Positions 5,390-11,696 of a DNA stretch of 12,734 bases are shown piece by piece (the stretch's first letter is position 1; each line of letters begins with the position of its first letter). Under the pieces are notes generated by a model that was given only the letters and a program-made list of their open reading frames with translations, did no database searches and was not told where the DNA came from. The stretch comes from an uncultured Prevotella sp. (GTDB lineage: Bacteria; Bacteroidota; Bacteroidia; Bacteroidales; Bacteroidaceae), in the NCBI GenBank assembly GCA_905210845.1, contig CAJLYG010000073.1, positions 1 to 12,734 of the forward strand, given 5' to 3'. The position numbers and the translations under genes are program-made.

Positions 5390-7039
5390 TCAGAATCCAA
5401 TTTTAAAACCAGCTCCGAAACTCATAGGCTGGAACTTCTGCAATTTGTTTTTATTATTTTTAATAGACCAAAGAGTCTGATATGCCTCAAAATCATTCGA
5501 TTTTAACCAATAGTTATACCCTGCATTGACGAAAAGCTGGATATTACGCGTCATATAATAGCCTAATTTCAAAGCCGCTCCCACCTTATATGTTTTTAAT
5601 TTTGCATTTTTACTAGTAGAAGCAGCAAGATTGATATTTCCATGATTGTCAACAGAGGAATTATCCCAGTCTATTGTTTTAGCTCCTGGAGCAAATGCTG
5701 CACCAAATTCGGCACTCGGCGTTAAGACAAAATTCCCCATAAAATTCAATTCCTTAGCTAAGCCAATAGAACCTTCAAATACTTGAAAATTTTTCAGCTC
5801 GCCATCTTCATTGTATGATAAAATTTTAATTCCCCCTAGCCCTTTACTCCAAGGGATACCTGCCTTCAGGTACACAAGCACCCCTGGGAAATTAAGCCAT
5901 TTACCAATTCTATATTCTATAGAAAAACTAGCTTCAGAAATTGTATATTCCGGAACAAGTGCTATTCCAAAATCAGGATTTTCCACCAGAGTCTGACCGG
6001 GACGAACTTGACGCCCTTTTATTTGGTAAAAACGTGTAAGATCATCTACTGTTCCTTGTGCAACCTTTCTATTATCAATAACATGACGGCTAGCCCTAAC
6101 CGTTGCTACTCTTTTTGCATATGTCTTAGAAGGATCATTTTTAGCAACACGCATCTCCATTACAGAAAAACGCTTGTCTGGTCTAACACCCTCTTTTTTA
6201 CCAATATCAGCTCGTATAGGATGAGTTTTTACAATTGGTGTTTTTACTTGGAAATCTGAAACCTTTCTGACAAGTGTCATGATATCTTCATAGTCACCAG
6301 CTGCATCCTGCGTCGAAATTCCAGATTTAGCATTCATTACAAACTGGACAGGAAATTCCATTTCATCAATACCTCTCGGAGTATAATAATTATTATAAAA
6401 AGAATCACGCGTCTCATCGTCAAATTTCAATTTATAAATATATGGTATTACATTTACATAATGTGGTATCTCCCCGCTTTTGTCTGGCTTGTTCATATTT
6501 GGATTATCCTTAATAACATAAGCGATAATATATGATCGGTCAATAAGCTGTTCTCCCAAGTCATTAAGAGTCGAATTACGTTTGCTCGCATCACTTTTCA
6601 AAATATCATTATCTGTTGCGGCATATTGACCACGTGTTATTAGTCTTTCTATACTTAAATTTCCTTGATCATCTGTAGGAAACCAGCCATGCATAATTTG
6701 ATTAGCTATTTTATCTTTATCCAAAAGCAACTTGATAAACTCATTTACTTTTACAGCTCTATCTTTTTTATCATCTGGAATACCATTCATCACATAACTT
6801 GTTCTCGAAACATCATTGTAATCAAATTTTTCGTCTTTCACATTTTTCAGTTGCTCAACTGCCAATGCAGCATTCTTAGTACCATCAGTTATATACAACC
6901 GTGTTAAAGACGGTCGGAGGTACTTTCTTACAAGAGATGACGATTTTTCTACCACAAGGCTCTTTGGAGTTTGTGCAGTAATAGTTTCCAAACAGCACAT
7001 GATAATAATCATTGTACATAATAAAACTTTCTTTTCCAT
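5390..7039 (-). CDS. Outer-membrane barrel protein with periplasmic domain, operon gene 1
   Basis: A 549-residue protein; signal peptide to about residue 23 (ETITAQ). Residues about 25-270 are a soluble domain with no family that I recognise. Around residues 277-350 a segment beginning IGKKEGVRPDKRFSVMEMRV, with KRVATVRASRHV following, has the look of the FlgT-C/CsgG-associated strand-turn module. From about 357 the sequence alternates amphipathic strands and turns (FGIALVPEYTISEA, FSIEYRIGKW, AALKLGYYMTRNIQLFVNAG) and ends in Phe (FGAGFKIGF), the terminal residue typical of outer-membrane barrels. I infer a small barrel of 8-12 strands carrying a large periplasmic domain. It heads the four-gene operon and has its own promoter at 7124-7155. 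Confidence 0.7.
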   Translation of the reverse strand: MEKKVLLCTMIIIMCCLETITAQTPKSLVVEKSSSLVRKYLRPSLTRLYITDGTKNAALAVEQLKNVKDEKFDYNDVSRTSYVMNGIPDDKKDRAVKVNEFIKLLLDKDKIANQIMHGWFPTDDQGNLSIERLITRGQYAATDNDILKSDASKRNSTLNDLGEQLIDRSYIIAYVIKDNPNMNKPDKSGEIPHYVNVIPYIYKLKFDDETRDSFYNNYYTPRGIDEMEFPVQFVMNAKSGISTQDAAGDYEDIMTLVRKVSDFQVKTPIVKTHPIRADIGKKEGVRPDKRFSVMEMRVAKNDPSKTYAKRVATVRASRHVIDNRKVAQGTVDDLTRFYQIKGRQVRPGQTLVENPDFGIALVPEYTISEASFSIEYRIGKWLNFPGVLVYLKAGIPWSKGLGGIKILSYNEDGELKNFQVFEGSIGLAKELNFMGNFVLTPSAEFGAAFAPGAKTIDWDNSSVDNHGNINLAASTSKNAKLKTYKVGAALKLGYYMTRNIQLFVNAGYNYWLKSNDFEAYQTLWSIKNNKNKLQKFQPMSFGAGFKIGF

Positions 7040-7123
7040 AACTTTTATTTAATTTAAATATAGATTTCGTATGATTACTTTTTCATCTACCGTTCATTCG
7101 CGGCTTCAACATGGAAACAATTG

Positions 7124-7155
7124 CAAAATTATGTTTTCTATTTTATCTTTCCAAA
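7124..7155 (-). promoter_or_regulatory. Promoter of the envelope operon
   Basis: On the minus strand TTTG (plus-strand 7152-7155), 20 bases, then TAATTTTG (plus-strand 7124-7131). Transcription should start near 7118, leaving a leader of about 80 bases before the ATG at 7039. Confidence 0.7.
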
Positions 7156-7198
7156 ATTTTTAGGAAGGAAGTGATTCTTATGGATGAAATGGATGAAA

Positions 7199-7227
7199 TC
7201 CCGTTTTTTTAAGTCTGAAAAAAGGGA
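7199..7227. promoter_or_regulatory. Inverted repeat in the divergent promoter region
   Basis: TCCC, one base, a run of T, a seven-base gap, a run of A, then GGGA: an imperfect inverted repeat overlapping where the -33 element of the rightward promoter should be. It may be an operator. A direct repeat (ggatgaaat twice) ends just before it. Confidence 0.3.
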
Positions 7228-7248
7228 TGGCATTCCAAATAAATGTAT

Positions 7249-7256
7249 TACCTTTG
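7249..7256 (+). promoter_or_regulatory. -7 box of the regulator-kinase unit
   Basis: TACCTTTG followed by CAA, a good Bacteroidetes -7 box. The position 20 bases upstream reads GATG, so there is no clear -33 element; expression may need an activator. Transcription would start near 7262. Confidence 0.45.
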
Positions 7257-7280
7257 CAACATCAAATACTTTCTAATGAT

Positions 7281-7832
7281 ATGGTTTTAGACAAAAAAGC
7301 ACAAGAATTAATTACGAAACAATTTGGACGAGACCTGAAAATTCCTACGGATTTTAATGATCTCTCTGACGATATTAAGGATAAGACGGGCGAGCTTATC
7401 AGCGTGAATACCTTGAAACGGCTCTTTGGCTGGCTGCCTGGCGTGGAGCCAAGGGAGAGCACATTAGATATCTTAGCCCGCTATGCTAAATATGGATCCT
7501 GGAAAATCATGGAGAAGGAATGGACGGGAAAGTCTTCTGAGATAGGAAAGATCTCCGCAACGATCGTCTACCCTGAGCAACTTCATAACGGACAAACCGT
7601 TGTCATTAAGTATGAGCCGAACCGGACACTGCGGTTGAAGAAGATCAACGGCAATGATTTTGAAATTTTAGATGCTTCCAGTTCAAAACTCCAGAAGGGT
7701 GATATCATGGTAATCCTCAGTATCAACAAGGGATTGCCTTTCATTGCCAAGGAAGTATGGCGCAAGGGACAGAACATAGGGAGCTATCAGGGTGGAAAAG
7801 GCAGTGGTATTCAATTCATAGAGGTCATCTGA
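7281..7832 (+). CDS. HTH-type regulator-like protein upstream of kinase
   Basis: A 183-residue cytosolic protein. The ATG at 7281 is preferred over the ATG at 7227 because MVLDKKAQELITKQFG is the usual start of this Bacteroidetes family and because 7227 precedes the -7 box. Residues about 20-70 (DLSDDIKDKTGELISVNTLK, then RLFGWL and STLDILARYAKYGSW) look like a helix-turn-helix region that is common in small Bacteroidetes regulators. Residues about 85-183 form a beta-rich second domain (QTVVIKYEPNRTLRLKKING). It is followed after one base by a kinase-like gene, so the two are probably one unit. DNA binding is inferred; no target is known. Confidence 0.6.
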   Translation: MVLDKKAQELITKQFGRDLKIPTDFNDLSDDIKDKTGELISVNTLKRLFGWLPGVEPRESTLDILARYAKYGSWKIMEKEWTGKSSEIGKISATIVYPEQLHNGQTVVIKYEPNRTLRLKKINGNDFEILDASSSKLQKGDIMVILSINKGLPFIAKEVWRKGQNIGSYQGGKGSGIQFIEVI

Positions 7833-7833
7833 T

Positions 7834-7866
7834 ATGTCAAATTCATCCTTCTCTTTTCATCCAATG
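7834..7866 (+). other. Apparent frameshift at kinase N-terminus
   Basis: An ATG at 7834 opens a frame MSNSSFSFHP that ends after 20 codons, while the main kinase frame, offset by one base, is open from 7833 and begins NGGNISEDVPIAIGATSLCY from 7863. Joining the two at about 7863 gives a continuous kinase N-terminus including the nucleotide-binding loop. One base appears to be missing in catccaatgg, by mutation or sequencing error. Confidence 0.55.
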
Positions 7867-7913
7867 GTGGCAATATTAGCGAAGACGTACCTATAGCCAT
7901 CGGCGCTACTTCC

Positions 7914-9731
7914 TTGTGTTACCGTGTGAACGTGGGCGGACGCATCATGTTTAAGAAGGTGCTGAAGGATGACTTGCGCTATGACCCGCGCTACCTGAAC
8001 CTGTTCAAGAAGGAATATGAACTGGGACAGGAAATGAACCATCCCAACATCGTACGTTATTTGGACTTTAAAGACGATGCCAAGGAGGTTGCTATCTATG
8101 CGGAATTCATAGACGGCACGCCGCTTGACCAGTTCTTAGAATACCATCCCAACTACTTCATGAATAAGAGACGCCGGCGCCAGTTCCTTGAGGAGTTGCT
8201 CTCAGCCGTGGATTATCTGCACCAAAGGCAAATCCTCCACTTAGACTTAAAGCCTGAGAATATCCTCATCACAACCATCGGAACGCATGTCAAGCTCTCT
8301 GACCTGGGATTCTGCTACCAGGACGGATTTCCCTTTAACGCTGGAGGCACGCCGGAATATTCGGCACCGGAGTTATTCAACGCAAGTGAGCAGAAAGACG
8401 GTCCGCACCTGTCTCCTGCCTCTGACATCTATTCCTTGGGGAAGATCTTCCAGGAGATGAACATCGCGAAAAAGAGTATCATCAAGAAATGCTTGGAGGA
8501 GAATCCTGTCGACCGATACCATAACATACCTGAATTACGGCGAGCCATTCTTCCACGACGTGTCCTGAGATGGGTTTTCATCACCCTACTCATCATTGCG
8601 GCGGTTTGTGGCGGAGAGTATTGGTATATGGTAAAAGACTTAGGGGTTGTCTCGCACAATGACTTTCTGGTCGATGGATACCGTCAGGATACCACGGACA
8701 TCGACTTGATGATATGCGACAAGGATTATCATCTCTACCAACCCAAGGACTGGAACCCTGCTGACAGTGCCAAAGCCTTGGGCGTTGCCGTGCTGACTGA
8801 CCATTCTTATTACGTGTTCGCCAGGAAGTTCCCTACCATGACGGGTGTCCAATTCGGCAAAGATGGACTCATCGACGGGGTCACGACAACACCCAGCGAC
8901 GGTACTAATGGACGCTGCCATTCTGCGGGCAGTGATTTCACAGGACCGGAGAACTACAGGAAGTTGCGACCGCTTGCTTTCGAAGGCAAGGCTTGTGCCT
9001 TGAACATCGGATACACATTTCCCAATGGCAGGGAGGGATATATTCCACCTTTGGGCGAGGTCATCGACATCCGCATGCACACCAAGGATGTAAACCGACT
9101 GTTGCAGATCATCCATGGGGATACCATCTATGAGGGGATCTGGACTTCTTGCTTGCAGTATAAGCCCACGCGGATGTGGGCCATGGGCTTCCAACCTGAT
9201 GCCATACCTTACGCGCAGCTGAGGCAGGAGAATATCCTGACCCATTTCAACTTGGACATCCCTGTCATGCCATCACCGCGCGCCAATGCGGAAAGGGCGA
9301 AAGAGAAGGTTGACTTTATTCCCGCCCCTGTCTTGCTCGAGTATATCCTACGTCCCGATTACGAGGCTTTCATCAGCCTACTGAAGAAGACAGGCTACCA
9401 ACTGCTGACAGAAGGCAAGCAACAACAAGTATGGTCGAAAGTGCAGGTGCCCTCAAACGACAAATACAAACTGTACCGCAACTCGCGCGTGCTCCTCAAC
9501 GGCAAGAAACTGCAGAACCTTTGCCTTTATTGCACGAAGGATCTCTTCTTGTTTTTCAGCGAGCTCTATGCCAAGGACTATCATTTCAGCCATATTGATA
9601 CGGACAAAGAAGGGCGCAATCACTTCGTCTACGTGAGCCCGTCAGTGCCTATCACCATCAGTTATGCGCTTTACAATGTAGACAATGGCGTTTCCCTTTA
9701 TCGCATCTCTTTCAAGAAGAACAACCCATAA
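7914..9731 (+). CDS. Transmembrane Ser/Thr kinase-like sensor protein
   Basis: Counted from a TTG at 7914, the frame has 605 residues; the likely true N-terminus lies upstream across a frameshift. Kinase motifs in order are the ATP-binding Lys in FKKVL (14-15), the alpha-C Glu in FKKEYE (about 34), HLDLKPEN (109-116, HRD variant with the catalytic Asp), DLG (130-132, DFG variant), GGTPEYSAPE (144-153), and a C-lobe Arg in NPVDRY. A single membrane helix follows (about 217-240, VFITLLIIAAVCGG). The outer part of about 360 residues includes a stretch around YIPPLGEVIDI and WTSCLQYKPTRMWAMGF that recalls the DUF1566/FISUMP C-type-lectin-like fold, and an unassigned C-terminal domain. I infer a sensor kinase whose extracytoplasmic domain detects an envelope signal. 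It follows the HTH-like gene closely. Confidence 0.75.
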   Translation: MCYRVNVGGRIMFKKVLKDDLRYDPRYLNLFKKEYELGQEMNHPNIVRYLDFKDDAKEVAIYAEFIDGTPLDQFLEYHPNYFMNKRRRRQFLEELLSAVDYLHQRQILHLDLKPENILITTIGTHVKLSDLGFCYQDGFPFNAGGTPEYSAPELFNASEQKDGPHLSPASDIYSLGKIFQEMNIAKKSIIKKCLEENPVDRYHNIPELRRAILPRRVLRWVFITLLIIAAVCGGEYWYMVKDLGVVSHNDFLVDGYRQDTTDIDLMICDKDYHLYQPKDWNPADSAKALGVAVLTDHSYYVFARKFPTMTGVQFGKDGLIDGVTTTPSDGTNGRCHSAGSDFTGPENYRKLRPLAFEGKACALNIGYTFPNGREGYIPPLGEVIDIRMHTKDVNRLLQIIHGDTIYEGIWTSCLQYKPTRMWAMGFQPDAIPYAQLRQENILTHFNLDIPVMPSPRANAERAKEKVDFIPAPVLLEYILRPDYEAFISLLKKTGYQLLTEGKQQQVWSKVQVPSNDKYKLYRNSRVLLNGKKLQNLCLYCTKDLFLFFSELYAKDYHFSHIDTDKEGRNHFVYVSPSVPITISYALYNVDNGVSLYRISFKKNNP

Positions 9732-9732
9732 G

Positions 9733-9786
9733 TTTCACGAGGCAAGTCATGACCTTTTCTAAAAGGTCATCTCATGCCTTGTGAAA
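9733..9786 (+). terminator. Long hairpin after the kinase gene
   Basis: A left arm 9733-9758 pairs with a right arm 9761-9786 (22 of 26 positions complementary) around a two-base loop (ct). No long T run follows, so classic termination is uncertain. The right arm is also the first unit of the tandem array, so the left arm is an inverted repeat unit. The stop codon of the kinase gene is one base upstream. Confidence 0.45.
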
Positions 9787-9913
9787 GGTTATCTTTTAGC
9801 GGACAAAAGGTCATCTCATGCAAGCCAATATGCCATCTCCTGCAGTCTAACAGGCCATCTCCTGCAAGCCAACAGGTTATCTCCTGCCTTCGTATGCCTC
9901 ATCTGCAGGTCAA
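9763..9913 (+). repeat. 22-base tandem array, seven units
   Basis: Units start at 9763, 9785, 9807, 9829, 9851, 9873 and 9893; the first five are exactly 22 bases, the last two 20 and 21. Common core: ggycatctcmtgc, for example aaggtcatctcatgcaagcc plus aa (third unit). Divergence grows toward both ends and the second unit is the most different. The array lies between the kinase stop and the promoter of the barrel gene. Confidence 0.75.
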
Positions 9914-9950
9914 CAAGGGTGAGGAGGAAAATGTTAAATCATGGTTTTTA

Positions 9951-9982
9951 TTTGGTTCCTTTGAGAAGGATCGTTATTTTTG
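9951..9982 (+). promoter_or_regulatory. Promoter of the small barrel gene
   Basis: TTTG at 9951-9954, 20 bases, then TATTTTTG at 9975-9982, followed by CAAC. Transcription should start near 9989, leaving a leader of about 22 bases. Confidence 0.7.
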
Positions 9983-10010
9983 CAACACAATAATAACTCA
10001 ATAAAAAACG

Positions 10011-10616
10011 ATGAACATGAAGAAACTGACGATGATCGCCGTGCTGGTCCTTGCAGTATGGATGCCAGGACATGCGCAATCACAAGGAGACAGGTTGGAT
10101 TTCACGCACAACAGGATCACGATCGGAGGGGGCGCAGCCTATACGCCGACGCATATTCCCAAGGACTATTACCAAAGGCATGCGAAAGGATCGTCGTCCT
10201 TGGAGCTGTCTCTCGACTATGCTCACCTATGGGATCTCGCCGAGCACCATGCCTTGGGATTCGAGATCAACGGCTATCAGTCGCACTTAGACAGGAACGG
10301 ATGCAACATCTTCTACGGTGGGGCAAGCGTCGTCTACAACTTCCGCACCGACAACGGATGGGTATTCTCTGCCTCCGAGGGCATGGGGTACGCTGGCAAT
10401 GACTTTGACGAGGGCCTCCACGACAGATGGGACGAAGGGGGCATCGGCGTGTATTCCAAGATAGGAGCGCACTACAAGCTCACCAAGCATTTAGGAATCG
10501 GAGCCGAAGCAAGGCTCTTGGGCAGTTTCTTCCGTGTCCAATATGACGATGGGGGAGATGATGTCAAGGAGATCGTACAGAGCGGCATCAGCGCGCAACT
10601 GCGATGGTATTTTTAG
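10011..10616 (+). CDS. Small outer-membrane beta-barrel protein
   Basis: A 201-residue protein with a signal peptide (MKKLTMIAVLVLAVWMPGHA, cleavage near residue 22-23), starting at ATG 10011 or the in-frame ATG 10017. The mature part is a series of alternating-hydrophobicity strands separated by short turns: NRITIGGGAAYTP, SSLELSLDYAHLW, HALGFEINGYQS, GGASVVYNF, GWVFSASEGMGYAG, GIGVYSKIGAHYKL, GIGAEARLLGSFFR, SGISAQLRWYF. The final Phe is the usual barrel insertion signal. Eight strands fit the size of the OmpA/OmpW-like small-barrel class (PF13505 type), which is inference. It is a single-gene unit with its own promoter and a bidirectional terminator. The function is not evident. Confidence 0.75.
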   Translation: MNMKKLTMIAVLVLAVWMPGHAQSQGDRLDFTHNRITIGGGAAYTPTHIPKDYYQRHAKGSSSLELSLDYAHLWDLAEHHALGFEINGYQSHLDRNGCNIFYGGASVVYNFRTDNGWVFSASEGMGYAGNDFDEGLHDRWDEGGIGVYSKIGAHYKLTKHLGIGAEARLLGSFFRVQYDDGGDDVKEIVQSGISAQLRWYF

Positions 10617-10648
10617 TCGGGGCATCTCCCTGCATCATAAAGCAACGT

Positions 10649-10686
10649 AAAAGGCAGGTTTCCCTCCATCGAGGGGCCTGCCTTTT
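10649..10686. terminator. Bidirectional rho-independent terminator
   Basis: AAAAGGCAGG (10649-10658) pairs with CCTGCCTTTT (10677-10686), with an inner stem CCCTC/GAGGG. The T run follows on the plus strand and an equivalent run on the minus strand, so the hairpin can serve both the barrel gene and the convergent lipoprotein gene. Confidence 0.85.
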
Positions 10687-10710
10687 ATGCGTCAAACAAG
10701 GAGATCTCCC

Positions 10711-11655
10711 CTACTCCTTCTGGAAGTAGAGATAGGTCCAGTAAGCGGGTTCCGCCATCTCCGCACTCTGATATGCCATGACATAGAGGTAGCCATAGTT
10801 GGATTGCGCGTCGTATAGATTATACGTGGCAGAATTAAGCAATGCCAGATAGGTGACCACGGTCCCTCCATCCTTGCCGAAAGGATACAGGGTGAGGTAT
10901 TCGTCTGTATTCAGGTCGTACCAATAGATGCAGGACCCGTAATCGGATTCCTCTGTATAGAGGCTCGCCGAAGGCAGGCTCAGGTCCACGGTACCCTCGT
11001 CACTGATGGTAAGTTGCAATGCCACACCTCCGTGCATGAAGTTTTTAAAGAGGTATTTGCCGTCGCCCAGGTACATGGCGGTCTCCTTCCATTTCTCCGT
11101 ATATTGGTAGACCCAGAAATCAAAGGTGACATTCTGCGGGAAGATAGCTGTCCCTGCGAACGAGCGACCGCCATCGAGCAGTGTATAATTGTCCACTTCA
11201 TCGCCTTGCAGGGTTACGGTATACTTGTAGTTCTGTCCTTCTTTCGCGGAGTCCGGGATAGTCACTGCCAGCGTGGCTGTGGAATCGCCATCTACGAATA
11301 CTACCTCTGGGGAGGCTGTCACGCCCTCCGTTGACGTCGATTCGAGGACAACAGGGACAGTGAGCGTCCCTTGTGTGGTGTTCCTCACGACCGTTAGGTT
11401 GATCGTACGGTCGGAAGTGTCACTGGCATTCATGAGCGTTGACTCGCTGTTGGTACCCGAGAAATGCACCTGCTGGCATCCTGCCTTCGTGGGCTCGCCG
11501 GGCTGATAGCTGTCATCATCAGAACAGGAGACCAAGAAGAGCGGGAGAAGGAGCAAGGGAAGGCAGCTCCCACTGATGATCCCACACATATATTGTATCA
11601 AGGATTCCCTATGTCCACGGGCGGAATCTATTGGATGGATGGTTTTATTCTTCAT
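10711..11655 (-). CDS. SusE/F-position surface lipoprotein
   Basis: A 314-residue protein (start at ATG 11655; an in-frame ATG at 11676 also fits). A basic stretch is followed by a hydrophobic segment with the lipobox LVSC and then SDDD, the acidic stretch after the lipid-bearing Cys that marks export to the cell surface in Bacteroidetes. Residues about 60-155 have the look of a Calx-beta/Ig-like domain (INLTVVRNTTQGTLTVPVVL). The rest is aromatic-rich strands (WVYQYTEKW, YLGDGKYLFKNFMHGGVA, CIYWYDLNTDEYLTLYPFG). It lies directly after a susD-type gene, the place occupied by SusE/SusF-like glycan-binding lipoproteins. The ligand is unknown. Confidence 0.75.
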   Translation of the reverse strand: MKNKTIHPIDSARGHRESLIQYMCGIISGSCLPLLLLPLFLVSCSDDDSYQPGEPTKAGCQQVHFSGTNSESTLMNASDTSDRTINLTVVRNTTQGTLTVPVVLESTSTEGVTASPEVVFVDGDSTATLAVTIPDSAKEGQNYKYTVTLQGDEVDNYTLLDGGRSFAGTAIFPQNVTFDFWVYQYTEKWKETAMYLGDGKYLFKNFMHGGVALQLTISDEGTVDLSLPSASLYTEESDYGSCIYWYDLNTDEYLTLYPFGKDGGTVVTYLALLNSATYNLYDAQSNYGYLYVMAYQSAEMAEPAYWTYLYFQKE

Positions 11656-11696
11656 TGTCGTAATATCTATGATCATAAATAGAATGGATTGATCTC

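Noticed and set aside
7834..7866. Programmed -1 ribosomal frameshift in the kinase gene
   Set aside because: Re-reading one base after CCA would restore the frame, but no slippery heptamer is in phase and no stimulatory structure is obvious.
7830..7950. Read-through of TGA 7830-7832 to make one HTH-kinase fusion protein
   Set aside because: The frames match, but the kinase has its own better start at ATG 7834 and the segment between is not protein-like (VKFILLFSS); a one-base loss explains the data more simply.
8640..9245. 201-codon minus-strand frame opposite the kinase
   Set aside because: It lies wholly within the strongly supported kinase gene and shows no protein pattern; a shadow frame.
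9733..9913. CRISPR array
   Set aside because: Units are contiguous 22-base tandem repeats without unique spacers, and there are no cas genes nearby.
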